Shown here one piece after another: positions 1 to 9,114 of a stretch of DNA of 24,959 nucleotides. Position 1 is the first letter of the stretch. The number at the start of each line of letters is the position of its first letter. A model generated the notes under the pieces. It saw only the letters and a program-made list of their open reading frames with translations. It had not been told where the DNA came from and ran no database searches. A program made the position numbers and the translations under genes. Origin of the DNA: Methanobacteriaceae archaeon (lineage in GTDB: Archaea; Methanobacteriota; Methanobacteria; Methanobacteriales; Methanobacteriaceae); contig CAAFWR010000087.1 in assembly GCA_900766745.1 (NCBI GenBank), positions 1 through 24,959 of the forward strand, written 5' to 3'.

Positions 1-11
1 AAAGCTTCTAA

Positions 12-2006
12 AACCTAAAATATGACAGAACCACAAACAACAAAGGAACAGCAACACTACCAATAAACCTAAACCCCGGAGAATACACAATAACTGCAGT
101 TTATGGTAATGCAAGAATAACAAATACAATCAGCATATCAACTCAAGTAAACGGTCCTATTAAGTCAAATGACATTAAAATGGTTGAAAATGACAGAGTT
201 CCATTTACCGTAAAACTTCTTGATGAAAATAAAAATCCAATTGTAGGCAAACAGGTTGCATTTAAAGTTGTAGGAATGACTTACATTAGAACTTCCGATA
301 ATAACGGTATTGCAAGCCTTCCAATTAATTTAGCCGTAGGAAAATATATTATTTCATCTGAATATAATGGACATAAAGTATCTAACAATATTGAAGTTGT
401 AAAAGCAGCTTCAAAAATAGATACTCAAATAATTGCTGATGACATAACCGGTGATTCTGGAGAGGATTTAACTTACAAAATTATTTTGAAAAACAAGAAT
501 AGCAAACTTTTAAGTAACCAGAATATAAATGCTGAAATCAACGGCAAGACATATGTTCTTAAAACCAATGCAAATGGTGAAGCTAAATTAAATGTTAACT
601 TAGAAAAAGGAGTCTATGATGTAACTGTCAAATATAATGGAAATAACATATATAACCCATCAGAGTTTACTGGTAAAATAACAATCAGTTCTGTAAAAGT
701 AGTTAAAGAAGCTACTAACGAAGAACTTCAAGCAATTATTAATGGCTGTGAAGAAAACGGAGTTGTTAAATTAACTGCTAAAAATTATGAAAATATTTCT
801 CTTGTAATCAATAAACCAATTACATTAACAACTGATAATTCTGTTTTGAAAGGTGCAAAAAATAAAGATGTTATAAGTATACATGTAGATGGAGTTACTA
901 TTAATGGTTTTGAAATAATAGCGTATGATGGAAATGCAATTAACCTTAATGGAAATAACAGCATAATATCTAACTGTAACATTAAAAGTACTTTCGATTT
1001 AAACTCAATAAATAACCAGGACGCTCAAAAAGTCATAATTCCAGGAAATGGAATTGTGGTAAATTCTTCCAAAAACAACAAAATAGAAAATAACAACATT
1101 TCAACATTTGGAAATGGAATTTACATTGAAAATGCGAACAATACAACTATTAAATCCAATAACATAAATAAAAATAATTATGGAATTGAATTTGGAACCA
1201 ATGTATCCAATACATTGATCGAAAGTAACAAAATCAATGAAAACATTGGATTAATCACCTTGAATGTTGTAGAGGGACCATCAGGTTATGGAATTAGCCT
1301 TAGAGAATCTGGAGTTAATGTTACTATTCAAAATAATGAAATAAACAGAAATTACATGGGAATATTTGTTGACGCTCAAAACTGTACTGGTATAAAAATA
1401 GTAGGAAACTCAATCTCAGACAATGTCATCGAAGGATTGACCTTTAATGAAAACTACACCTATGCTGAAGGTGCGCCTGCAGTAGTTGTAGAAAACAATG
1501 CAATATACAACAATGCAAAAGGTCCAAGTATGATTATTCTTGGTGAAGTTAGTGCAAATCCTGCAGGAATTTATGGTCCTGGAGAATGGGATAACGATAA
1601 AAAGCTAAAATTAGGTGCTAACTGGTACGGAACCAATAAATATACCACATGGGGAAATATAACTGGTCCTGGAACAATTTGTCCTAGAATTTCAACAACA
1701 TTAATTACTTTTAATCTTACTTGTGTAGAACCTGGAAAGTATGATGTGAGTTTCTATAATGATGGAAAACTAGCTACAAAATTACCTGATTTTAAAGTGT
1801 ACTTTGTATTAAACTTCTATACTGATAAACAAATAGAAACCATAGCTAATGTACATCAAGGAGTAGCTAAAATAGAGTTTCCAGCGACAAATTATTTTGA
1901 AACTGGTAATACAATAGAAGCTTTCTCTGGATCATTATCTGATGATGGTAGAAAATATCCGGTAATATACACTTACAATGTTCCAGATGATGAAATCAAA
2001 AAATAA
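12..2006 (+). CDS. Adhesin-like surface protein, 3' part (Ig-like domains plus beta-helix), 5' broken or partial
   Basis: Extracellular adhesin-like protein; the ligand is unknown. The first ATG is at 180, but it has no Shine-Dalgarno and the same frame translates well back to base 12, where it reads a typical Ig-like strand ending (YDRTTNNKGTATLPINL). A TAA at 9-11 interrupts the frame just upstream. From the ATG: residues 1-75 form an Ig-like (Big/invasin-type) domain, about 76-170 a second one (both with an NGxAxLxxNL pattern), and about 180-480 a right-handed parallel beta-helix rich in N-x-I-x-x-N turns (pectate-lyase/NosD-like PbH1 repeats). The tail holds a NWYGTN motif, which I recall from Methanobrevibacter adhesin-like proteins, and a final beta-rich segment. 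No C-terminal membrane helix is visible. It is either a 5'-truncated or frame-broken gene, or the end of a much longer one with a lesion. Family assignment is firm; intactness is not. Confidence 0.75.
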   Translation, partial: NLKYDRTTNNKGTATLPINLNPGEYTITAVYGNARITNTISISTQVNGPIKSNDIKMVENDRVPFTVKLLDENKNPIVGKQVAFKVVGMTYIRTSDNNGIASLPINLAVGKYIISSEYNGHKVSNNIEVVKAASKIDTQIIADDITGDSGEDLTYKIILKNKNSKLLSNQNINAEINGKTYVLKTNANGEAKLNVNLEKGVYDVTVKYNGNNIYNPSEFTGKITISSVKVVKEATNEELQAIINGCEENGVVKLTAKNYENISLVINKPITLTTDNSVLKGAKNKDVISIHVDGVTINGFEIIAYDGNAINLNGNNSIISNCNIKSTFDLNSINNQDAQKVIIPGNGIVVNSSKNNKIENNNISTFGNGIYIENANNTTIKSNNINKNNYGIEFGTNVSNTLIESNKINENIGLITLNVVEGPSGYGISLRESGVNVTIQNNEINRNYMGIFVDAQNCTGIKIVGNSISDNVIEGLTFNENYTYAEGAPAVVVENNAIYNNAKGPSMIILGEVSANPAGIYGPGEWDNDKKLKLGANWYGTNKYTTWGNITGPGTICPRISTTLITFNLTCVEPGKYDVSFYNDGKLATKLPDFKVYFVLNFYTDKQIETIANVHQGVAKIEFPATNYFETGNTIEAFSGSLSDDGRKYPVIYTYNVPDDEIKK

Positions 2007-2009
2007 GAA

Positions 2010-2036
2010 AAGAATAGTAATTTAATTACTATTCTT
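2010..2036. terminator. Bidirectional hairpin terminator between convergent adhesin and fmdE-like genes
   Basis: A perfect 12-bp inverted repeat (AAGAATAGTAAT, loop TTA, ATTACTATTCTT) begins 3 nt after the adhesin stop. It contains the stop codon of the opposing fmdE-like gene (2029-2031) in its right arm. Its symmetry lets it end transcription from both sides. Confidence 0.8.
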
Positions 2037-2604
2037 CATTTTCTATTAATTCGTAATATGAACCTTCAGCGCAGGATTTGCAGATAGGTTTTCCACCTCT
2101 TAATACGTGACGTTCGTCGCCTACTTTTTCTCCACAAACAGAGCAGAATACAGAACTGTGCATTGCACCTGGAAGTTGAGGTTCAGGTAATTTTACTTTA
2201 ACACGCTCGACATTAAACAATTCTTCATGAGGAGTTTCTCTGAATCTTTTTTTCATTTCCTCTTTAGTTTCATTTTCTTTATCTTTCCTGTTTGCATCTG
2301 CATCAGATACACGGATAGCTTCACCAGTATCCATATTGTAGAATGTAACTGCAAATTTGCCATAATACATCTGTTTCAATGTACGTTTACCCATAGTACA
2401 TTTGGTAACTGCCTGAACCGCATCAGCCATACATCTATCAATTTCAAGAAATACTATTAGATTTTTATGTCTTTTATTTAACTCCATACCCATTAATTCC
2501 ATACCGTACATTGCCAATTTTGTACCGATAGCTATTCCGCCACAAATTTCGCCATGAAAATCTCCTGCGATTTTCAATTGTTCGTCATAATCTTCTATAT
2601 TCAT
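2029..2604 (-). CDS. FmdE family protein with C-terminal zinc finger
   Basis: Member of the FmdE family, named from the molybdenum formylmethanofuran dehydrogenase gene cluster but widespread as stand-alone proteins of unknown activity. The N-terminal FmdE domain has the FHGEICGG motif (residues 16-23, with candidate metal ligands His17, Glu19 and Cys21) and a conserved DRCMADAV segment. The middle is a charged linker rich in Lys and Glu. The C-terminus carries a CxxC...CxxC zinc finger (CSVC and CKSC). I start it at the ATG at 2604, because AGGTG lies 6 nt upstream; the GTG at 2613 overlaps the transporter stop and lies inside that Shine-Dalgarno. It is the last gene of the ABC transporter operon, which suggests handling or sensing the transported metal (inference). 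Confidence 0.85.
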   Translation of the reverse strand: MNIEDYDEQLKIAGDFHGEICGGIAIGTKLAMYGMELMGMELNKRHKNLIVFLEIDRCMADAVQAVTKCTMGKRTLKQMYYGKFAVTFYNMDTGEAIRVSDADANRKDKENETKEEMKKRFRETPHEELFNVERVKVKLPEPQLPGAMHSSVFCSVCGEKVGDERHVLRGGKPICKSCAEGSYYELIENEE

Positions 2605-2609
2605 AGTTT

Positions 2610-3419
2610 TCACCTGTTTTCAATATTCATATTTAATGAAAGGTCAGTTTTCATCGGGACGCATACCTTTCCACCATCATCTAAATCTATTAGTTTAACA
2701 TCAATGTCATATGCCTTTTTGAGATTTTCTTCATTAACAACTTCTTCTGGAGTTCCAAAATCAATGAATCTTCCATCTTTCATAATAGCTACATTATTGG
2801 AGCTTATGAAAGTATGGTCAGGAAAGTGTGAAGACATTATGACTGATAAGCCTAAGGAAGCAAGTTTATCAACGATTTCCAAAAATTTTATCTGATTTCC
2901 AAAATCCAAATGAGAGGTTGGTTCATCTAAAATTAGAATATCTGGTTGCTGGGTTAGGATTCTTGCAAGAAATACTAGCTGACGTTCCCCACCACTTAAG
3001 TTTGTATATTCCTTGTCTTTAAGGTCATATATTCCCAAATCTTTAAGTGCGCTTTCAGCTATTTTTATATCTTCATCTTTAGGAGACTCTGTAAGAGACA
3101 GATAAGGAGATCTTCCCATTATAACAACATCTAAAACTGTAAACGGAAATGTTGGTGTGTGGGTTTGGGGAATATAACCAACATGTTTTGATATTTCTTT
3201 AAAGCTCAATGATTTAATGTTCTTGCCTTCAAGAATTATCTCACCAGATTCAACATCATGCATTCTGTTTAAACACTTAATTAATGTAGTTTTTCCAGTC
3301 CCATTAGGACCTAAAATACATAAAACATCTCCTCGTTCAATGGAAAAGCTAATATTTTCAAATATTTTCCTCCCATTATATTTAAAAGAAATGTCATTGA
3401 CTTTCAGTAACGGTTCCAT
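2610..3419 (-). CDS. ABC transporter ATP-binding protein, BtuD/FecE family
   Basis: Cytoplasmic ATPase that powers a type II (BtuCD-like) importer. Visible motifs: Walker A GPNGTGKTT at residues 37-45 (Lys43), Q-loop Gln85, signature LSGGERQ at 141-147, Walker B ILILDEP with Asp165-Glu166, and an H-loop in SSHFPDH. At 269 residues it is full length for the family. A Shine-Dalgarno AAGGTGAT lies 6 nt before the ATG and starts inside the permease stop region, so translation is probably coupled. The substrate cannot be read from this subunit; relatives carry ferric siderophores, haem, cobalamin, or molybdate/tungstate (MolBCA type). Confidence 0.92.
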   Translation of the reverse strand: MEPLLKVNDISFKYNGRKIFENISFSIERGDVLCILGPNGTGKTTLIKCLNRMHDVESGEIILEGKNIKSLSFKEISKHVGYIPQTHTPTFPFTVLDVVIMGRSPYLSLTESPKDEDIKIAESALKDLGIYDLKDKEYTNLSGGERQLVFLARILTQQPDILILDEPTSHLDFGNQIKFLEIVDKLASLGLSVIMSSHFPDHTFISSNNVAIMKDGRFIDFGTPEEVVNEENLKKAYDIDVKLIDLDDGGKVCVPMKTDLSLNMNIENR

Positions 3420-3430
3420 AAAAAATCACC

Positions 3431-4444
3431 TTAAGACCATTCAGAATATCCTCTTCTAAGTAAGTATAAGAATAAAGGAACTCCAACAATAGCGGTCAAT
3501 ATTCCAATTGGAATTTCAATACTTATCAGTGTTCTTGAGAGATTGTCCATAATTAGTAAAAAGCTTGCTCCAAGACTTAAAGATGCAGGAATCAGTATCT
3601 TGTTGTCTGGCCCTACAATCATACGAGCCATATGGGGAATAATCAAACCAATCCATCCAACAATACCACTTATAGAAACTGCAGCAGAGGTTAATAGAGT
3701 TGCACCTACAATAACAAGTAATCTTACTCTTGATGGATTGACACCAAGAGACTGTGCCTCATTATCTCCCATAGCCAATAAATTTATCCTCCATCTAAGA
3801 GTAAATAGTATTATAAGCCCTATTGCTAGAGGAATAATTATCATGAGAATCTTTTCCATAGATACATTGGCTATACTTCCCATTAACCAGTAAACAATTT
3901 CAGGAAGCTTGTCATCTGGATCTGCTATAAATTTTGCACCAGAAATTAATGCATTGAAAAATGCGGAAATAGCTACTCCAGACAATACAAGAACAAGAAT
4001 CCCTCCTGCCTTGTAGGCTTTGGAAATCATATAAGTAACGGATACTGAAATAATACCAAAAATAAATGCAAATGCCTGAACAATAAAATCTGCACCGCTT
4101 AATATAATGCCTAATGCTGCTCCAAAACCTGCTCCATTTGATACTCCAAGCAAATCTGATGAAACAAGAGGATTTTTAAATATGCCCTGAAATGCAGCTC
4201 CTGCAATAGCCAAACTTGCCCCTACAATAATTGCTGCAAGTATTCTTGGAAGCCTTACTTCATAAACAATTGTAGTCAATGTATTAGATATGGACAGCTG
4301 TGGAAATATCGGACTTAAAATCGTTTTAACAACTTCAACCGGCCCAATTGGATATCTTCCAACGGAAAAAGAAATAAAAAAAAGAATTATTGGAAGAAGA
4401 ACCAATAATCCTAATGAAAGATACTCATTATTTCTAACATTCAT
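3431..4444 (-). CDS. ABC transporter permease, FecCD/BtuC family
   Basis: Integral membrane permease of the FecCD/BtuC family, 337 residues with roughly ten hydrophobic segments. The family landmarks are visible: an N-terminal VRLPRILAAIIVGASLAIAG segment (about residues 63-82), the FKNPLVSSDLLGVSNGAGFG region, and the C-terminal GIVGWIGLIIPHMARMIVGP segment that forms the coupling loop to the ATPase, followed by IPIGILTAIVGVPLFLYLL. The start ATG is preceded by AGGAAG overlapping the stop codon of the binding-protein gene. It works with the neighbouring ATPase and binding protein as a two-plus-two importer. Confidence 0.92.
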   Translation of the reverse strand: MNVRNNEYLSLGLLVLLPIILFFISFSVGRYPIGPVEVVKTILSPIFPQLSISNTLTTIVYEVRLPRILAAIIVGASLAIAGAAFQGIFKNPLVSSDLLGVSNGAGFGAALGIILSGADFIVQAFAFIFGIISVSVTYMISKAYKAGGILVLVLSGVAISAFFNALISGAKFIADPDDKLPEIVYWLMGSIANVSMEKILMIIIPLAIGLIILFTLRWRINLLAMGDNEAQSLGVNPSRVRLLVIVGATLLTSAAVSISGIVGWIGLIIPHMARMIVGPDNKILIPASLSLGASFLLIMDNLSRTLISIEIPIGILTAIVGVPLFLYLLRRGYSEWS

Positions 4445-4454
4445 CTAAAGCTTC

Positions 4455-5552
4455 CTATAGATTTTTATCCTTCAAACCGGAATCTAACAACATTTGTTTT
4501 GCTTCTTCCTGACTTAAATCAACATGATAGAAATTGGAATAAAATTCCTGAGTTATTTCGACCATGTTAAGATTATCAAATTCTTCAGGATAAATTACTT
4601 TTGCAGTCCATGGAAGTCCAATAATTAAATTTGCACCAGTTGGTCTTCCAAACCATTTAAATGGAGATTGTGGAGATAAATAGACTTCATGATTTTTAAC
4701 TGCATCAATATCCGCCCATTTAGAATCTGTATAAACAGATTTATAAAAATCAGGATCTGTTGTTATGATAACATCAGGATTCCATTTAATAACTTGTTCA
4801 ATAGATACCTGAATAGCTGCACTGTTATTTCCATAAGTCAACTCATCTGCAACATTTTGAGCTCCTACAAGGTTGATTTGTTGACTTTGAGTAGCTCCAG
4901 ATGGAACTGTTTGAAGACCATCGTTTCCCTCTGCATAGTACACCGATTTTTTATCTGAAATATCTCCAGCTTTTTCCTGAACTAAAGATACATATTTTTC
5001 ATTAAAGTCTGAAAGCTCTTTTGCCTTATCCTCTGCCCCAACAACTTCACCTAAGAACAATATTGAGTCAGACATATTAAGAAGTTTATTTGAATCTTCA
5101 ACTGCAACAACAGGAAGTTCGCCAAATTTTTCCTGATGTTCTAACACAGCAGAGATATCAGAACCATGTTCATTTACAGAATCAATAATAATATCCGGTT
5201 CAGAAGCTATGAATTCTTCATAACTACCTGTCTGAGAACCGAACCAACCTCCGATTACTGGAAGATTTCTATAGCTACTTGGTACATATTTCTCTTCATA
5301 TTCATTCCATGCAAAATTCAAACCTACAAGTTTCTCAGGAGCAATCATATAGACTATTGTGGTCATTGATGGTGATGTTGAAGCAATATGGTTCACAGAT
5401 GCAGGAATTTGAACTGATCTGTTTGCCATGTCAGTTATATTCTTAGAACCTTTGTTTTCAATTGTAGAAGGTGTTAAAAATATAGTGGCAACCGCTCCAC
5501 AAACAACCAAAATAATTAAAATTAAAATAATTATTTTACTTTTTTTCTCCAT
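4455..5552 (-). CDS. Membrane-anchored substrate-binding protein of a BtuF/FepB-type ABC transporter
   Basis: Extracytoplasmic receptor that delivers the substrate to the adjacent FecCD-type permease. Residues about 6-28 form one hydrophobic helix after a KK positive patch. A Cys is present in it, but the surrounding residues do not fit a lipobox well, so an uncleaved membrane anchor is more likely than a lipoprotein. The rest is a TroA/BtuF-like two-lobe binding fold: a first lobe starting VNHIASTSPSMTTIVYMI, with EPDIIIDS, and a second lobe with KWNPDVIITTDPDFY. It is the first gene of the transporter-fmdE operon. Iron-siderophore annotation would be conventional; molybdate or tungstate is an alternative suggested by the fmdE neighbour. 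Substrate specificity is not visible from the sequence. Confidence 0.88.
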   Translation of the reverse strand: MEKKSKIIILILIILVVCGAVATIFLTPSTIENKGSKNITDMANRSVQIPASVNHIASTSPSMTTIVYMIAPEKLVGLNFAWNEYEEKYVPSSYRNLPVIGGWFGSQTGSYEEFIASEPDIIIDSVNEHGSDISAVLEHQEKFGELPVVAVEDSNKLLNMSDSILFLGEVVGAEDKAKELSDFNEKYVSLVQEKAGDISDKKSVYYAEGNDGLQTVPSGATQSQQINLVGAQNVADELTYGNNSAAIQVSIEQVIKWNPDVIITTDPDFYKSVYTDSKWADIDAVKNHEVYLSPQSPFKWFGRPTGANLIIGLPWTAKVIYPEEFDNLNMVEITQEFYSNFYHVDLSQEEAKQMLLDSGLKDKNL

Positions 5553-6041
5553 AATATCACAAATTATATGCCTTTAGTTAGTGCTCATAATAACTCTCGT
5601 TAATATGATATGAAATAATATGTAATTCAATTTATAAATAATTACCTAATAAAATAATGATAAAAAAAGCTAATATTGCTCATTATATCATGAATAAAAA
5701 GAGTAAAAACTATTAAATAGATTAAATATGGAGTAAACAAAGTAAATTAAAAAATAGTCAAATATCATATTATTAATTAAATAAGAATATCCTAATAACT
5801 CGTATTTAATCTACAATAACCTATTTATTCGAAAAATTCACAAATAGAGAATTATAAAAAAAGAAAATCATTCGATTATTAAATGACGTTATTAATATTG
5901 ATATATAATGAACTCATACGAATATTAAAAATAATCAAATCTTTTTATATCCTGATATTACACAACAATAAAATCAAAATAAACGATATGAATTATGCTA
6001 AATATAGCTTAAAATTAAATGTAAAAAATCAATAGCTAAGA
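5553..6041. other. Long AT-rich intergenic stretch upstream of the transporter operon
   Basis: About 490 nt with no credible ORF on either strand. It must hold the promoter of the binding-protein gene: TATA-like stretches occur at several points, and a GTGAT Shine-Dalgarno sits just before the ATG at 5552. I see no tRNA, CRISPR repeat or recognisable riboswitch. The one clear structure is the hairpin at 6042-6103, listed separately. Confidence 0.5.
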
Positions 6042-6103
6042 TAATTTAGGAAGAGTAATTTTTGATAAAGAAATTACTCACGTTTACATTTTTTCCTAAA
6101 TTA
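6042..6103. terminator. 62-nt nested hairpin (11-bp outer and 9-bp inner stems)
   Basis: The outer arms TAATTTAGGAA (6042-6052) and TTCCTAAATTA (6093-6103) pair perfectly. Directly inside, GAGTAATTT (6053-6061) pairs with AAATTACTC (6071-6079) around a 9-nt loop. A 13-nt unpaired strand (6080-6092) lies on one side only. It is 33 nt downstream of the methyltransferase stop on the minus strand, so transcription termination or 3'-end protection of that operon is the simplest reading. The size and the large one-sided bulge are unusual for that, so a small RNA or miniature element is possible. Confidence 0.55.
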
Positions 6104-6136
6104 AATCTATTTAAACTAAAGAGTTGTAATGAAGTT

Positions 6137-6796
6137 TTAAGATTTAACAGCTTTTATACAGATCCATGAGTTGTCAGGATTTTTATTGAGTTCAATTTCT
6201 TTAAATCCTGCACTTTCAAGTGATTTTTCTAAAACTTCATCAGTGTATATCTTCATGTCAAGCAAATCTATTAAATCGTCGTACTTATCCATTTCTCCAT
6301 CTTCGTGACGTGCTTCGTTTCCAAAGCATAGCACTCCCTCTTTTTTAAGTACGCGGTTTACCTCTTTTAAATCCTCAATGAAGTTTGGCCAGAAATATAT
6401 TGTTTCAAATCCAGTAACCATATCAAATGTTCCGTCATCAAATGGCATTTCAGATACTGATCCTTCAACAACTTCCACTTTTCCTTCTTTTATGAATTCC
6501 TCATTTAGCTTTGTGGTTTTCTCAACACTTACATCAGAGTAGTCTAGCCCTACTACTTTACCATCATCAGAGATGATTTCTGCAAAGCGTTTTACATTGA
6601 CTCCGCCACCACAGCCGATATCGAGTATGTAGTCATTTTTTTCAATATTTAATTGGCTACAAACCCATTGTGCAAGATTTTCATGAGATCGGTTCATTCT
6701 CTCAAGTAGCTTGTCTCCTAATTCACCTTCAGGTTTTCTTGCATTTACAATTAATTCATTGTCTTCTGTAGTTTTTTCCATATTGTCTTTATCCAT
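6137..6796 (-). CDS. Class I SAM-dependent methyltransferase (Methyltransf_11 type)
   Basis: Soluble 219-residue methyltransferase with a Rossmann SAM-binding domain. Motif I is ILDIGCGGGVN at residues 57-67, the acidic ribose-binding residue follows in VVGLDYSDVS, and the post-I/motif II region reads DMVTGFETIYFWPNFIEDL, then LKKEGVLCFGNE. The substrate cannot be inferred from these general motifs. Its Shine-Dalgarno GGTGAT directly follows the stop of tgtA and the intergenic distance is 9 nt, so the two are co-transcribed. A tRNA or small-molecule target is possible, but this rests only on the neighbour. Confidence 0.88.
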   Translation of the reverse strand: MDKDNMEKTTEDNELIVNARKPEGELGDKLLERMNRSHENLAQWVCSQLNIEKNDYILDIGCGGGVNVKRFAEIISDDGKVVGLDYSDVSVEKTTKLNEEFIKEGKVEVVEGSVSEMPFDDGTFDMVTGFETIYFWPNFIEDLKEVNRVLKKEGVLCFGNEARHEDGEMDKYDDLIDLLDMKIYTDEVLEKSLESAGFKEIELNKNPDNSWICIKAVKS

Positions 6797-6805
6797 TTTA
6801 TCACC

Positions 6806-8785
6806 TTATTTTTTCATTCCTTTTCTTGTTTTAATAGCTTGACCTGTATTAAAATCATTCATTTCATGAGCTGAAAGAAGGGCCTTTCCATATGCAAGCA
6901 ATTCGTCTTCTTCACTTACTATCAATACCTCATCGTTTGCTCTTATGTTTTCATCAGCACTTACTATAAACTTAGAGAATACACTTTTACCTTCTAGTGC
7001 AAAAGGAACTGAATCTTCGTTTACCACTACCCTATTTTGTGGATATGGCATTTTAGAGTGTAGTCTTTTTGCCCCTTCTTTTGAAAGTACAAGATAGCTG
7101 TCTGATGCTCTCATATTTGCTATAATTACTTTTCCATCATAAATATGTCTGATTTTACCAGTCTTTTTACTTTTTTCAATGTTGATGTTACCTGTAAATA
7201 AAGCTTTTCCTGCCCCATTTCCAAACTGGTAATCAGCTATTGCCTTAACTTTTTTAAGGTCATCTTTTTTATATCTTATTTCATCTGATTGTATGTGTGG
7301 AGTATATAATCCTATATCCAGTTCCTTGATTATCTTTGAGTGAATTAAAGTTTGCTCATAGTATTCTACAAACTCAGAGATAAAGTCCTCAATAAATTCA
7401 AGGCTGTCTACATCTTTTATGCGGGGAGCATCATTTTGACTTAATGGATATACTTCATCTATATCAAGAGGTATTAAACCAAAGGGAATGTCTAAAACCA
7501 TAAAGTCAGTGTTTTCTAAATCAATTTCTCTTTGAGCACCATAACCGTAGAACTCTCCAAGCTTACCTGAAATGTATTTTGAGTATGGTTTTCTGCTTGA
7601 GGGAAGAATCACCAAATCGCGTTTTTTAGGCATTTCACGAAGCTTCTGCATGTGCCTTTTAACTTCACTTCTAGATAATGATTCTGGACCTGTATAGAAA
7701 AATGCTGACTTCTTGCTTCTAGGATCATATTTCTCCATGTCTTCCATATATTTACCTAATTGCCTATAGGCGTCTAAAAGTTTAGGATGAGCTCTGCAGC
7801 GCTCTTCTACAAGTTCCATTAATGAACCTTCATAGATAGCTTGACGGATTAATCTTAACTCTGCAAATGAAACATAAAGATTGTGGCGAGCTATTAAATC
7901 TCTTCTCTCCTCTTTAGGCATTGCCCTTAAATCATCTGGAGTGTAATTGGAACATACTTCACATGAACAAGGCATTTCCTGAAGGTTTTCAAGCTTATAG
8001 GTTCCTCTTGTAGAAAGTAATCTGTCATCTTCGGCATATAGGATATAAGCTGCTGAATCAAACAGATCACAGCCCATAGCTACTGCAAGTGCAAATACCA
8101 TTGGATGGCCTGCCCCCATTAAATGACGGGGTTTGCTGTCAGGTAAATTAGCTACGCTGTTCATTACAACATCAACAAGCTCTTTGTAATGGTATGATTC
8201 CATTAAAGGAACAACAGCGCCAATTGGGTATAAGTCAGCATCAAGTTTTGTAAGTTCACGAGCGCAGAATCTTCTTAAATCCATAAATGTCGAACCCTGA
8301 ACTACTGAGTTCAGTTTCATTTCCATATTTTCCTTGTTTCTAAAATCAATAGCTTCTTTTGCACGCTCTAAAGTTATTTCTAAATCCTCTTCTGCTTTTT
8401 CACGTTCAACGAAAGGGGCTGTTGGAATATCCAAACTGGTTCCAATATCCGTCTTGATCAGTTCCTGAAACTCGATGACCTCCTTATTTGTAATATCAAC
8501 ATCACCATAAACAGAAAGCTGAAACGAACCAGAATCAGTCATTATAGGACCATCAAAATTGATTAATTCATGCAAACCCTTATCAATAGCTTCCTGTTTA
8601 AGTTCCTCGTCCTTATAGATTAAATATGCATTTGTAATTACAATATCAGCACCATACTTTTTAACATCAATTGCTTGCTTACGGGGATGTATTACAGGCA
8701 TTAAATTTGGAGTTTTAATAGTGCCACTATTGGTTTTTAAAACTCCTACACGACCTCTATTATCTTTAGCTTTTATTTCAAACAT
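6806..8785 (-). CDS. tgtA: Archaeosine tRNA-guanine transglycosylase
   Basis: Exchanges guanine 15 of archaeal tRNA for preQ0, the first step of archaeosine formation in the D-loop. The N-terminal TIM-barrel catalytic domain shows IMTDSGSFQL (Asp84), the TSLDIPTAPF segment, and CDLFDSAAY (residues 239-247), which carries the nucleophilic Asp of archaeal enzymes. The zinc site is Cys273, Cys275, Cys278 and His301. Accessory domains follow, then a C-terminal PUA domain (about residues 575-655), the usual tRNA-binding module. The 659-residue length fits the long archaeal form rather than bacterial Tgt (about 370). An AAAGGAT Shine-Dalgarno precedes the ATG, and a TATA box lies about 50 nt upstream. 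Confidence 0.96.
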   Translation of the reverse strand: MFEIKAKDNRGRVGVLKTNSGTIKTPNLMPVIHPRKQAIDVKKYGADIVITNAYLIYKDEELKQEAIDKGLHELINFDGPIMTDSGSFQLSVYGDVDITNKEVIEFQELIKTDIGTSLDIPTAPFVEREKAEEDLEITLERAKEAIDFRNKENMEMKLNSVVQGSTFMDLRRFCARELTKLDADLYPIGAVVPLMESYHYKELVDVVMNSVANLPDSKPRHLMGAGHPMVFALAVAMGCDLFDSAAYILYAEDDRLLSTRGTYKLENLQEMPCSCEVCSNYTPDDLRAMPKEERRDLIARHNLYVSFAELRLIRQAIYEGSLMELVEERCRAHPKLLDAYRQLGKYMEDMEKYDPRSKKSAFFYTGPESLSRSEVKRHMQKLREMPKKRDLVILPSSRKPYSKYISGKLGEFYGYGAQREIDLENTDFMVLDIPFGLIPLDIDEVYPLSQNDAPRIKDVDSLEFIEDFISEFVEYYEQTLIHSKIIKELDIGLYTPHIQSDEIRYKKDDLKKVKAIADYQFGNGAGKALFTGNINIEKSKKTGKIRHIYDGKVIIANMRASDSYLVLSKEGAKRLHSKMPYPQNRVVVNEDSVPFALEGKSVFSKFIVSADENIRANDEVLIVSEEDELLAYGKALLSAHEMNDFNTGQAIKTRKGMKK

Positions 8786-8833
8786 TGTTATAATCCTTTT
8801 TAAAATTGGTTAAAATTAAATTTAATTAAGAAA

Positions 8834-8842
8834 TTATATAAA
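8834..8842 (-). promoter_or_regulatory. Probable TATA box of tgtA
   Basis: TTTATATAA on the minus strand, about 50 nt upstream of the tgtA ATG. Transcription starting 25 nt downstream would leave a short leader containing the AAAGGAT Shine-Dalgarno. Confidence 0.5.
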
Positions 8843-9114
8843 TTTTGCTTAAACAGGACTGTGAAATTCAATTAGAATTATGGTTATTGGAAAGAGATAT
8901 TAAATTATATCCCTATAAAAGCCATATTGCTTTTAATAATGAATTTTGAAGTTTAATGCTAATAAAACTAACACCTTGATGGAACTTTTGTAAATAAAAC
9001 CTAGAATGATAGGATAAGATTAAATATTGATGCTATCTTTAGAAAGTTAAATTGAAATTAACAATATTTTTATGAATAGAGTTTTTCTGATAACCATTTT
9101 AAAATATTCTAAAT

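Noticed and set aside
5553..6136. Possible CRISPR, tRNA or riboswitch in the long gap
   Set aside because: No regularly spaced repeats, no cloverleaf with conserved T-loop, and no known riboswitch consensus was found; only the single nested hairpin is distinct.
8916..8935. TAAAAGC/GCTTTTA inverted repeat upstream of the MnmC-like gene
   Set aside because: Only 7 bp, largely A/T, and not placed at a gene end or next to a promoter element; too likely by chance.
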